A DNA stretch of 64,000 bases from Exiguobacterium antarcticum DSM 14480 (GTDB lineage: Bacteria; Bacillota; Bacilli; Exiguobacteriales; Exiguobacteriaceae), in NCBI RefSeq assembly GCF_000685865.1, contig NZ_JMKS01000003.1, forward strand, positions 1,178,001 through 1,242,000, given 5' to 3'. Under the pieces are notes generated by a model, which saw only the letters and a program-made list of their open reading frames with translations, did not search any database and had not been told where the DNA came from. The position numbers were made by a program, and so were the translations under genes. This document shows, one piece after another, positions 32,327-40,685 of the stretch (positions within the stretch are counted from its first letter, which is position 1; each line of letters opens with the position of its first letter).

Positions 32327-32920
32327 ATGCAGTATGCACTCATTACGGATTTGCACAGTTCATTACCCGATACCCGCGCCGTATTGACGGCGATTCAACA
32401 GACCGCTCCTCAAGCCATCGTTTTTTCACTGGGGGATGTTCATGAATGCCATATCGGGAAAAAACGGGCGAAACGATACACGTTCGAAGAAACCGAACAG
32501 ATCGTGACGCTCGATCCAGATTTTTTAAAGTTATTATTTTTTGAGACATTACTCGGTAATCAAGAAGAACGGTTGCTGTCGCTGATTCCGGTCGGGGCGT
32601 CAAGTACGCTTGACCAACTCCGTTCCTCAGACCGCCTCAAACAAACCGAGTCTGCCTTGTTCCTTCATGGTGACCAATTGAAGTGGAGTTACGATTTAAC
32701 ACCAGATACGTCTCCCTATAAAGAGCGTCTGTTGTTTTTCGGTCACAGTCATGTCCGCGGACTGTTCAAAGACGGAAAACGGCTGAAAATTCAACTGGGT
32801 GTTCCGATTTCCACCAAGCGTGGATACTATGCCATCAATGTCGGACCGGTTCTCGTCGAGCGGGAATGGCTGCTTTATGATACGACGGCCGAAACCATCA
32901 CGTTCCATCAAACGAGATAA
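32327..32920 (+). CDS. Calcineurin-like metallophosphoesterase
   Basis: A 197-residue single-domain phosphoesterase: ITDLHSS supplies the first Asp-x-His, FSLGDVHECH the second Asp, LLGNQE the Asn, and FFGHSHVRG the GHxH motif. These are the two-metal-site residues. The domain is short with an insert around 90-130. Substrate unknown. AAGGGAG precedes the ATG and a long terminator follows. Confidence 0.8.
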   Translation: MQYALITDLHSSLPDTRAVLTAIQQTAPQAIVFSLGDVHECHIGKKRAKRYTFEETEQIVTLDPDFLKLLFFETLLGNQEERLLSLIPVGASSTLDQLRSSDRLKQTESALFLHGDQLKWSYDLTPDTSPYKERLLFFGHSHVRGLFKDGKRLKIQLGVPISTKRGYYAINVGPVLVEREWLLYDTTAETITFHQTR

Positions 32921-32931
32921 GTCTCTAGACG

Positions 32932-32980
32932 AACAACCCCCTGCTCTACTCACATCACGTGAACAGAACAGGGGGTTGTT
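32932..32980. terminator. Terminator between the phosphoesterase and the gene at 33005
   Basis: AACAACCCCCTG (32932-32943) pairs with CAGGGGGTTGTT (32969-32980), with further pairing inside. Confidence 0.8.
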
Positions 32981-33004
32981 GTGTGTTTCGTATCTCACCG
33001 ACTC

Positions 33005-33610
33005 TTACAGGTGGCGAACGAGTGAAGCACGGACTAAATCCACTTGCGTGAACTCCGTTTTATCGGCAAACTGATTCACGACACGGCGCACTTCACCTTG
33101 GCGACGAACGAAGCTTGTCGGTACAGGCGTTTTCCGGACGAGTTGCTCATACAACGTCGTCAATTGATGATCATCGATGACTGTTGTCATTTGATCAAGG
33201 AACAACAAGACATGCAGACGGTTCAAGTAATCCCATGGTTTATCTTCTGAGCGGAACTCGTTCCGTGCCAACCATTTCTTCAGACCAATCGCATCGATTT
33301 GGTTGAGCGTCTCTTTTGTCCGTGGTGCTTTCCATAATGCCAGCAGTTCACCTAATTTTTTACGTGTCTGCTTTTTCACCATGAAGAATTCAAAATTTCC
33401 TTTTGTTTCGAGTGCATCCCCACCGATTGGAGCGATTTGATCCGCTCCTGGTGCTGTGACGAAATCAAACACGAAATCGACCGATTCACCGGGAAGCCAT
33501 GCGGCAACTTTTCCGTGGAAGTCAGCGATGAAGGCAACTGATTCAGCCAAGTCTTCCTGATTCATTTGTGTAGATGCGTGCTGTAACCGTTCCATTGTCT
33601 CTTTGTTCAT
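33005..33610 (-). CDS. Unrecognised protein downstream of argS
   Basis: A 201-residue soluble, mostly helical protein with many Lys/Arg and Asp/Glu. No family was recognised. It has no membrane segment and no visible catalytic motif; notable are FIADFHGKVAAWLPGESVDFVF near the N-terminus and a C-terminal VRRVVNQFADKTEF. It starts 30 bases after the argS stop in the same direction, so it is probably co-transcribed with argS from the T-box-controlled promoter. Function unknown. Confidence 0.6.
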   Translation of the reverse strand: MNKETMERLQHASTQMNQEDLAESVAFIADFHGKVAAWLPGESVDFVFDFVTAPGADQIAPIGGDALETKGNFEFFMVKKQTRKKLGELLALWKAPRTKETLNQIDAIGLKKWLARNEFRSEDKPWDYLNRLHVLLFLDQMTTVIDDHQLTTLYEQLVRKTPVPTSFVRRQGEVRRVVNQFADKTEFTQVDLVRASLVRHL

Positions 33611-33640
33611 ATAATAACCCCATCTTTAATCTGATTTATA

Positions 33641-35323
33641 TTACATTTCTTCTGGAGCACCGACACCAAGCAGGCGTAATCCTTCCATCAATACAATCGT
33701 AACCGATTTCACGAGTGCAAGGCGAGATTGTTTTTCTGCATCTTCTTCTAGGACACGGACTTGTCCATAATATTTGTTGAAGCTTTGAGCTAAATCAAGC
33801 ACATACCGGCTGATGATTGACGGTTCGCGACGTGTAAACGCCCGGTCGATCACAGTTGAGAACTGGTTCAGCATCGATACGACGCCCCACGAGTAATCAT
33901 CCGCACTTCCGACAAACGCCGATCCATCGTATTCCCCTTTACGAAGTAAGGAATTTGCCCGCGCATTCGTATATTGGACATACGGACCCGTTTCTCCTTC
34001 AAATTTAAGCATTTGTTCTAAATCAAATTCGATGTTGTTCATCCGCTCATTTTTTAAATCATGGAAAATGACGGCGCCGACACCGACTTCGCGTGCCGTC
34101 TGTTCGGCATTCGCCAAGTTTGGATTTTTCTCGGCGATGTTTTGCTTCGCAACATTGATCGCATCTTGTAACACTTCTTCCAGGAGGACAATCCGTCCCT
34201 TACGTGTCGACATTTTTTTGCCATCTTTCATGATCAGACCAAACGGCACATGGTGCATGCCATACACATTTTCAAACCCAAGTTTTTTCAAGACCGCAAA
34301 CAGCTGTTTGAAGTGAAGTGCTTGTTCCCCACCAACAACATAAAAGGCTTGCTCGAAACCGTATGTCTCAAGACGGTAGACCGCAGCCGCCAAATCACGT
34401 GTCGCATATAACGTCGCACCGTCTTTCTTCTTGATCAAGGCCGGAGGCATCCCTTCTGCTTCGAGATCGACGACCATTGCGCCTTCCGATTCAACTAACA
34501 ATTCTTTTTCTTCGAGCAGATCAATGACGTGTTGCATCTTATCGTTATAGAACGCTTCTCCGTTCAAACTGTCGAAGCTGACACCAAGCATTTGATAGAC
34601 GCGGTTGAACTCGACGAGCGACACTTCACGGAACCATGTCCAAAGTGCCGTCGCTTGTTCGTCACCCTGTTCGAGTTTTTTGAACCAAGCACGCCCTTCG
34701 TCTTCTAGAGCCGGGTTCTCTTCTGCTTCTTCGTGGAAACGGACGTACAATTTAAGCAGTTCCTTGATCGGCTCAGCGCGGACGTCTTCTTCTTTGCCCC
34801 ACATGTTGTAAGCGACCATCAGCTTACCAAACTGTGTTCCCCAGTCCCCCAGATGGTTGATGCCGACGACGTCGTATCCTTTTTTCCGTGAAATCTGATT
34901 TAAGGCATTCCCGATGACCGTCGAACGTAAATGACCCATCGAGAAAGGTTTCGCAATGTTCGGTGATGAGAAGTCGGTGACAATCGTTTTTCCGGTCGGC
35001 TCGCTTGATCCGTACGCTTGTTTTTCTTCCAAGACACGTTTGACGATCTCCCGTGAGACGATTTCCCGATTTAAGAAGACGTTGACGTATGGTCCTGCTG
35101 CTTGGACGTTTGAGAACAATGGATTATCGATTTTTTCAGCCAACTCCGTCGCAATCATCATCGGTGCTTTGCGGAACGCTTTAGCGAGTTGGAAACAAGG
35201 GAAAGCTAAATCCCCATGATCTTCGTGTTTTGGTTGTTCAATCAATTGTTCAATCTCTTCTTGCGATAACGCATCACCAATCACGTCATGTAATACTTTG
35301 GCATATTGTTGCTTATAACTCAT
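33641..35323 (-). CDS. argS: Arginyl-tRNA synthetase
   Basis: A 560-residue class I synthetase of the short Bacilli type. The HIGH-equivalent is in SSPNIAKPFSMGHLRS (normal for this subgroup), the KMSK-equivalent is KDGKKMSTRKG, and the C-terminal DALR-like anticodon-binding domain ends NKYYGQVRV and beyond. It charges tRNA-Arg in the cytoplasm. GGAGGG precedes the ATG. The T-box leader at 35346-35606 couples its expression to uncharged tRNA. Confidence 0.95.
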   Translation of the reverse strand: MSYKQQYAKVLHDVIGDALSQEEIEQLIEQPKHEDHGDLAFPCFQLAKAFRKAPMMIATELAEKIDNPLFSNVQAAGPYVNVFLNREIVSREIVKRVLEEKQAYGSSEPTGKTIVTDFSSPNIAKPFSMGHLRSTVIGNALNQISRKKGYDVVGINHLGDWGTQFGKLMVAYNMWGKEEDVRAEPIKELLKLYVRFHEEAEENPALEDEGRAWFKKLEQGDEQATALWTWFREVSLVEFNRVYQMLGVSFDSLNGEAFYNDKMQHVIDLLEEKELLVESEGAMVVDLEAEGMPPALIKKKDGATLYATRDLAAAVYRLETYGFEQAFYVVGGEQALHFKQLFAVLKKLGFENVYGMHHVPFGLIMKDGKKMSTRKGRIVLLEEVLQDAINVAKQNIAEKNPNLANAEQTAREVGVGAVIFHDLKNERMNNIEFDLEQMLKFEGETGPYVQYTNARANSLLRKGEYDGSAFVGSADDYSWGVVSMLNQFSTVIDRAFTRREPSIISRYVLDLAQSFNKYYGQVRVLEEDAEKQSRLALVKSVTIVLMEGLRLLGVGAPEEM

Positions 35324-35345
35324 TTCGTTCCCTCCAACAGTTTAT

Positions 35346-35606
35346 TTTTTCCAATAAAAAACGCCCTTTGCGCAACACGCAAAGAGACGGAATGACCGCG
35401 GTACCACTCTTCTTGGTGTCAAACATGTGACACCCACTTTAACTGGTGATAACGGGGATCCCCCGGCTACGCCTGATCAGATTGATTCGGATAGCATCTC
35501 GGAAGTGCGCTTCACGGTTTTTGTTTCATTCAGGCTTCCACCATTCCCTGATTCGCTGGCTGATCAAATCATCCCGTTACTTTCTTCGTCATCGATTGTT
35601 GATATC
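35346..35606 (-). promoter_or_regulatory. T-box leader of argS
   Basis: On the minus strand the conserved T-box sequence AGTGGTACCGCGG lies at 35408-35396. It is followed by the terminator arms CTTTGCG and CGCAAAG (35366-35384) and a T run. Upstream, GGTGGAAGCC and an AGTAAC stretch fit Stem I landmarks. Uncharged tRNA would pair with the T-box and prevent termination. I could not fix the specifier codon by eye; the gene predicts an arginine codon. Confidence 0.9.
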
Positions 35607-35612
35607 TTTCAC

Positions 35613-35641
35613 ATTATACGCAATCCCTCTCATTCTCTCAA
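35613..35641 (-). promoter_or_regulatory. argS promoter
   Basis: -35 TTGAGA (35641-35636), 17-bp spacer, -10 TATAAT (35618-35613) on the minus strand, giving transcription from about 35606. Confidence 0.75.
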
Positions 35642-35725
35642 CCTTATTTTTTTTGTAAATCTATCATCATATTTTCCACAAAACGGGTATAAGTAGGAAA
35701 GGACTGCTAAAGGAGGGGACGCCCT

Positions 35726-37402
35726 ATGGTCTACTATCAAAAAGTGGCGCGCACTGGTTGGCTTGTCTTGTGTCTCGTCGTGATTATCCTTACCTTCACT
35801 TTATGGATGTACCCGACACTTCTCGACTTTCCGCTCTCGTTCGGAAATGCGGCCTATCTACTGGCACTGATCATCTTGTTTCAATTCGATAATGTCCGTC
35901 GCGGCGGCATTTATTATACATTTCAAGAAGGGATCATCTTATTCATCTTCCTCAACTATGGCTTATTGCCATCAATCCTTCTCAGTCAGATTGGCATTCT
36001 AATCTTTCAATTTTTCTCGCACAAACAAGAAATTCGCTTAAAACGCTTTTTATATTTGTATCCGATTAATGTCTTGTTTGATTTGTTCTATCTCGCTTGT
36101 CCATCACTCGTTTACTTAGCTCTCGGCGGACCGATTGGAACCGGTTTTACCTACTCGGAAGCCTTAGTTCCATTTTCAGGCTATTTGGCGACCGTCCTGA
36201 CCGTCTCTTACGTGCAGTGCCGTTTCGTCAACCGCGTTCTCTTCTTAAGATACGACTGGACTCGCCTCGTTCGCCTACAGACACTTGTCTACGGTATCAG
36301 TATGCTGAGTGCCTTTCTTGGCATCTGGTTTTATGATGAGAACCCCCTCATCGCTGCCTCTGTCTCGACACTGATCCTATTTTTATTCAAACGATTACTG
36401 CAACAGCGTGGCATGACACTTGAAGCAATGGAAAATGCCAAACGGTTTGATGACGCCAAAGAACATCTGCTGATTTCCCGTTTTGAACGCGAGGCCATCG
36501 ACTCGTTACTACTTGATTTACCCCACTTACTTGATTTTTCAGAAGGATGGATCTCGATTCAGCAACAACGTAAACAGGTCATCTATAATATCCGGACAAA
36601 AACCATCATCGATGTCCTTCCATTGTTTCACTCGTTATCCGCGGAACAACTGCAGACCCCAATCATCCATGGTCTACGATTTGACTGGGGAAAGGATATC
36701 CAGATTGCCTTACCGGTCGACCGTCACTCGATGCTTGCGATTCCTTCCATCACAAGCGAGGATGTTGATGTCTCCATCGTTTTGTTCCATCAAGTAGCAG
36801 ATGCGTATGATGAAACGAACGCCGATGAACTAGCACGCCTGCTCCGTATCTTTTGCCGTGTGTTGCATCGTTCACAGGAAACGTATCAACTGTATGCTGA
36901 AAGCCGGACGGATGCTTTAACGGAACTCGCTAACAGCCGGGCTTTTTATGAAGAAGGGGCGCATCAATTTGCTGCTGACCATTATCCGTTGTCGATCATC
37001 TTGTTCGACATCGATCATTTTAAATATGTAAATGATACGTATGGTCATAAAGTTGGGGATTTGGTCTTACGTGAACTCGGCCGGCGCATCTTATCCTTAC
37101 AGCAAAAACAACCGGCGATGTTTGCTGCCCGTTACGGTGGTGAAGAATTTGTCTTATTGATTCATCATTGTCCACAAAATCAAGCGATTGACTTAGCAGA
37201 ACAAGTTCGGCATGCTGTCCTTGATCGGCCTTTCGTCGTCGAGGGACACCGTCTATCGATTACGATCAGTCTTGGTGTCGATACGGTCAACCAGCCCTAT
37301 GAACGTTCTTTTGAAGAATCACTCCGTCAGGCCGATCATGCTCTTTATGTAGGTGGAAAACACAATGGTCGAAACTGTACTGCACATTACGCGAATCTCT
37401 GA
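35726..37402 (+). CDS. Membrane diguanylate cyclase (GGDEF)
   Basis: A 558-residue protein. The first 235 residues hold six or so membrane segments of the MASE/5TM-type sensor, followed by a linker region (about 250-380) that may be a degenerate GAF-like domain, then a GGDEF domain (about 390-555). RTDALTELANSRAFYEE and ILFDIDHFKYVNDTYGH are intact, and the active-site loop reads GGEEF (YGGEEFVLL). It should make cyclic di-GMP. No EAL domain is present. AAGGAGG precedes the ATG, and the next gene starts seven bases after the stop. Confidence 0.9.
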   Translation: MVYYQKVARTGWLVLCLVVIILTFTLWMYPTLLDFPLSFGNAAYLLALIILFQFDNVRRGGIYYTFQEGIILFIFLNYGLLPSILLSQIGILIFQFFSHKQEIRLKRFLYLYPINVLFDLFYLACPSLVYLALGGPIGTGFTYSEALVPFSGYLATVLTVSYVQCRFVNRVLFLRYDWTRLVRLQTLVYGISMLSAFLGIWFYDENPLIAASVSTLILFLFKRLLQQRGMTLEAMENAKRFDDAKEHLLISRFEREAIDSLLLDLPHLLDFSEGWISIQQQRKQVIYNIRTKTIIDVLPLFHSLSAEQLQTPIIHGLRFDWGKDIQIALPVDRHSMLAIPSITSEDVDVSIVLFHQVADAYDETNADELARLLRIFCRVLHRSQETYQLYAESRTDALTELANSRAFYEEGAHQFAADHYPLSIILFDIDHFKYVNDTYGHKVGDLVLRELGRRILSLQQKQPAMFAARYGGEEFVLLIHHCPQNQAIDLAEQVRHAVLDRPFVVEGHRLSITISLGVDTVNQPYERSFEESLRQADHALYVGGKHNGRNCTAHYANL

Positions 37403-37408
37403 AAGGTC

Positions 37409-38197
37409 GTGAACACCTTGTCAATCATTGAAATTGAACGTACACTCCCGACACTTGAGCTCCCACGGACGATTCGGATTTATCGCCCGACAGAGTTGCC
37501 GGCTGACGAAGCACTTCCGGTCATCTATATGCACGATGGGCAAAATGTCTTCAGTGGTGAAACCGCTTCGTTCGGAAAAGGTTGGGAAGTACATCATGCC
37601 CTGCACGCCGTGAAGCTCCATGCGATGATCGTCGCCATCGATAGCCCGGATGACGCGATGGACCGCTACGACGAATATGCACCTTGGACCGATGAAGCCT
37701 TATTGATGCGCACCGCTTATCCTTCACACCGGACAACAATCGGAGGGCATGGCAAACGATACATGGACTGGATCGTTCACGAACTAAAACCTTATATCGA
37801 TGAACACTATGCTACTGTTCCGACGGATACGACCATGATCGGCAGTTCGATGGGCGGGGTCATTTCGCTTTATGGTTTGTTCGCCTATCCGGAAATCATC
37901 ACACGTGTCGCGGCTCTCTCGACTGCAGGATGGGCTAATTTTTCCTCCCTTCTTGAATTCATCGAACGTAGTCCAAATTTGTCGGAGCAACATCGTTGTT
38001 ATATGGATGTCGGAACAAAAGAAATCAGCGGACCGATGACCGAAATCGACTACTTACACACAAATGACGTGCTCGCTCAGGCTGTCCGGCGAAAAGTAGA
38101 AACGGCACGATATGAAGTCATCCCGGACGCCATCCATCATGAAACGGAGTGGGCAAAACGAATGCCGGACATACTCCGGTTCTTATTTTCTTCCTAA
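37409..38197 (+). CDS. Esterase-like alpha/beta hydrolase
   Basis: A 262-residue hydrolase of the putative-esterase (esterase D/Fes-like) group: YMHDGQNVFSG near the N-terminus, the nucleophile elbow GSSMGG, and a late IPDAIHHETEW containing the probable catalytic His. GTG at 37409 is only two bases from AAAGG; TTG at 37418 is better spaced, so the true start may be three codons later. Related proteins hydrolyse carbohydrate or siderophore esters. It is probably co-transcribed with the cyclase gene. Confidence 0.8.
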   Translation: MNTLSIIEIERTLPTLELPRTIRIYRPTELPADEALPVIYMHDGQNVFSGETASFGKGWEVHHALHAVKLHAMIVAIDSPDDAMDRYDEYAPWTDEALLMRTAYPSHRTTIGGHGKRYMDWIVHELKPYIDEHYATVPTDTTMIGSSMGGVISLYGLFAYPEIITRVAALSTAGWANFSSLLEFIERSPNLSEQHRCYMDVGTKEISGPMTEIDYLHTNDVLAQAVRRKVETARYEVIPDAIHHETEWAKRMPDILRFLFSS

Positions 38198-38202
38198 ACG
38201 AC

Positions 38203-38244
38203 AAACAGACTGCCTGGACCCGATCGGGTCCGGACAGTCTGTTT
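38203..38244. terminator. Terminator between esterase and trhO
   Basis: AAACAGACTG and GGACCC on the left pair with GGGTCC and AGTCTGTTTT on the right around GATC; the hairpin can serve both strands. Confidence 0.8.
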
Positions 38245-38258
38245 TGATGACGTACCAC

Positions 38259-39185
38259 TTAGTTGACGAGTTCTTCCGTCTGTTCTTTTACGTAACGATT
38301 CCGTGGGTGTTCCCGGCATTCATCTGAGCAAGAGCGCATGACTTTAGGTTCACACTCTTCACAACAGAAGTGTTGACGATTACATTCTGGATTTGCACAG
38401 TTCACATACCGTGTTTCATCTTTTCCACAGTAGTAACACGTCGAGACGACCGTTGGATTGACTTCATTGACAGGTACTTGGATGCGCTCATCAAATACAT
38501 ACAGTTCGCCTTCCCAATCTTCTCCACGCGTTGCTTCGTCTTTCCCATACATGACGACGCCACCTTTCAGATGGAAGATGTCATCACTACTTTGACGTTT
38601 CCGGAAATAAGCCGTGAATTTTTCACAACGGACGCCGCCCGTGCAATACGTCAGGACTTTTTTCCCTTCAAACAGGTGTTCATTTTCGTCGAGCCATTGT
38701 GGAAATTCACGTGATGCATCAACATCTACTTTGACCGCATTTTTAAAATGACCGAGATCGTATTCATAGTTGTTTCGAACATCGAGAATGACCACATCTT
38801 CGTTTTGCATCATGTTTTTCCACTCTGCAGGTTCAAGATACGTCGCGTGTTCTTCCGGCACGTTGAATTCATCTTCAAAACGCCATGTCACGAGCTCACT
38901 CTTGTAACGGACAAAGATTTTTTTGAAGGCATGCTCGTCGACCTCATCGATTTTGAACTCGATGTCACTAAACCGTGGGTCCGCAAGCAAGTCTTGCATG
39001 TACTGTTCTGTCTGCTCGACTGTTCCGGACAACGTTCCGTTGATGCCTTCCGGTGCGATCAAGATTCTTCCTTTGATGCCGAGCTCTTTGCAATACGCAA
39101 GGTGCTCCTTTGTTACTTGTTCCGCATTGTCGATTGGAACATACTTATAAAATAATAGTACGCGATAAGGTTTCATAATCCTCAT
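38259..39185 (-). CDS. trhO: tRNA uridine(34) hydroxylase, rhodanese family
   Basis: A 308-residue protein: N-terminal acylphosphatase-like domain (YRVLLFYKYVPI, then GRILIAPEGINGTLSG), rhodanese domain with active-site loop CTGGVRCEK, and a C-terminal cysteine-rich tail (CYYCGKDETRYVNCANPEC, then CCEECEPK) that probably binds zinc. This matches the TrhO/YbfQ (UPF0176) family that makes 5-hydroxyuridine at tRNA position 34. Either of two ATGs (39185 or 39176) could be the start; GGGGG lies near the first. Confidence 0.9.
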   Translation of the reverse strand: MRIMKPYRVLLFYKYVPIDNAEQVTKEHLAYCKELGIKGRILIAPEGINGTLSGTVEQTEQYMQDLLADPRFSDIEFKIDEVDEHAFKKIFVRYKSELVTWRFEDEFNVPEEHATYLEPAEWKNMMQNEDVVILDVRNNYEYDLGHFKNAVKVDVDASREFPQWLDENEHLFEGKKVLTYCTGGVRCEKFTAYFRKRQSSDDIFHLKGGVVMYGKDEATRGEDWEGELYVFDERIQVPVNEVNPTVVSTCYYCGKDETRYVNCANPECNRQHFCCEECEPKVMRSCSDECREHPRNRYVKEQTEELVN

Positions 39186-39202
39186 TGGCCCCCATGTCAG
39201 TT

Positions 39203-39271
39203 TTTTGCAGTAAAACGAACGTTGGCGAACGAAGCGTCATAGCTATTAGCTAGCTGGGAACGCCTGCAAAA
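39203..39271. other. Possible structured element upstream of trhO
   Basis: TTTTGCAG (39203-39210) is complementary to CTGCAAAA (39264-39271), enclosing small hairpins such as CGTT/AACG and AGCT/AGCT. It lies in the 230-base gap between trhO and the VTT-domain gene and would be in the trhO leader on the minus strand. No known class recognised. Confidence 0.3.
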
Positions 39272-39415
39272 CGCACCCATTTAAGTATGATACCAACTTC
39301 ATTTGAATTGCACAATTGCTATGTTATCAATAACGATTACATAAAGCCTCTCCCTTTCTGACGACGAAAGAGTTAAAATAGAAAATAGTAGTTTATTTTG
39401 TAAGGAGGATTCCGA

Positions 39416-40060
39416 ATGCTCCAAACCGTCCGTCAGTGGATCGAACAGATGATTACGTTTCTTCAGGATCTTCCAGGTGGAGCTTCGACTGGATTAATCG
39501 CCCCGTTTCTTGAATCCTTGTTTCCATTCCTTCCGTTAGTCTTGATCATTTCTGCTAACGCAGCGACATATGGTTTTTGGATGGGTGTACTCGTCTCGTG
39601 GGTCGGAAGTATGCTTGGTTCACTTGTCGTTTTCGCTTGTATTCGTTATTTATTTCGCCGTCCCGTCACACGGTGGCTTGAGCAACATAAAGGCGCACAA
39701 CACTGGATTGAACGTGTCCGGCATATGAGTCCGATTTCACTCGGTTTCTTCTTTTCACTCCCGTTCATGCCGGCATTCATCATTACATCCATTTCGGCGA
39801 TGATTCAGCTATCGCTTCGGACGTACTTGATTGCTGCCGGAGCAGGTCGATTGATTGTCGTCATTATCTTTTCCTTAATCGGTAAAGAATGGTCCACTTT
39901 TTTGGAACGACCGATTCGACTTGTCTTCCTGTTCCTGATTTTACTCGCCATCTGGGGAGTCAGCCGTGGGGTCGAAGAAATCATTAAACGACGTGCCCTT
40001 GCCCGTCGTTCAAAAGTACTCCGTGAGATTGAACAAGACATCGAACACAATAATAAATAA
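39416..40060 (+). CDS. TVP38/TMEM64 (VTT-domain) family membrane protein
   Basis: A 214-residue protein with five or six hydrophobic segments. LIAPFLESLFPFLPLVLII, SWVGSMLGSLVVFACIRYLF, and PFMPAFIITSISAMIQLSLRTYLIAAGAGR fit the DedA/VTT fold, a family with members that scramble lipids or move undecaprenyl phosphate. The last 25 residues are a basic, helical cytoplasmic tail. AAGGAGG precedes the ATG. Substrate unknown. Confidence 0.7.
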   Translation: MLQTVRQWIEQMITFLQDLPGGASTGLIAPFLESLFPFLPLVLIISANAATYGFWMGVLVSWVGSMLGSLVVFACIRYLFRRPVTRWLEQHKGAQHWIERVRHMSPISLGFFFSLPFMPAFIITSISAMIQLSLRTYLIAAGAGRLIVVIIFSLIGKEWSTFLERPIRLVFLFLILLAIWGVSRGVEEIIKRRALARRSKVLREIEQDIEHNNK

Positions 40061-40071
40061 CTTATCCGCCA

Positions 40072-40115
40072 AAGCGACAGACCTCTTTCATCCATCAAGA
40101 GATCTGTCGCTTTTT
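40072..40115. terminator. Terminator after the VTT-domain gene
   Basis: AAGCGACAGA pairs with TCTGTCGCTT, followed by TTT. Confidence 0.85.
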
Positions 40116-40223
40116 GATTCTTCTTTTTCTGTCAGATTTTCGAGTCCTTTCAGACACAGGACTTTTGAATCATTTTCGCAACTGATTATTATATAAAAAT
40201 ACCGTTCACACTTTGTTCAACAT

Positions 40224-40267
40224 TGGAAACGCTTACATTAAATTGGTAAGACCAATACTAGTATAAT
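40224..40267 (+). promoter_or_regulatory. cre site, PdhR-like GntR box and -10 before the symporter operon
   Basis: TGGAAACGCTTACA (40224-40237) matches the CcpA cre consensus with one mismatch. It is followed by ATTGGTAAGACCAAT (40242-40256), an inverted repeat identical in form to the PdhR/LldR-type GntR operators known from enteric bacteria, and then a -10 TATAAT (40262-40267) with only a weak -35 (TTAAAT-like). The layout suggests dual control by carbon catabolite regulation and by a GntR repressor sensing an organic acid. The GntR gene itself is not in the window. Confidence 0.6.
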
Positions 40268-40358
40268 TTCAGATTTTACCTTCATTAAATTAGGATAGAT
40301 TTTCCAACAAGACTGTCTTTATAATGAATTTAAATTCATTTTTAAAGGAGGCGTCCCT

Positions 40359-40685
40359 ATGCACCAAGTATCGGAATCGACGAAGACGGAGACGACACGC
40401 TCCGCACAGACGATTGTCGAAAGTGCTTCATTTAGACAACTGATGCACGAAAAAAACAGCTTTATCCTTCCTGCGATTCTGTTTTGTCTTATTTTTTATT
40501 TTGCCCTTCCCATCATGACAAGCTATTTTACATTTTTAAATCAACCGTTGATCGGAGATATCACGGGTGCTTGGTTATTTGCTTTCCTTCAATTCATCAT
40601 GACATGGACGTTCTGTACCCTCTATAACAAAAAAGCCCGTTCGTTTGATCGATTGGTCGAACAGATCAAGGAGGAGTCACGATGA
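40359..40685 (+). CDS. DUF485 membrane protein, symporter partner
   Basis: A 108-residue protein with two membrane helices (FILPAILFCLIFYFALPIM and about 70-90, AWLFAFLQFIMTWTFC) and a basic tail KKARSFDRLVEQI. This is the DUF485/YjcH-type subunit that usually precedes an ActP-type symporter. It overlaps the next gene by four bases. AAAGGAGG precedes the ATG. Confidence 0.9.
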   Translation: MHQVSESTKTETTRSAQTIVESASFRQLMHEKNSFILPAILFCLIFYFALPIMTSYFTFLNQPLIGDITGAWLFAFLQFIMTWTFCTLYNKKARSFDRLVEQIKEESR

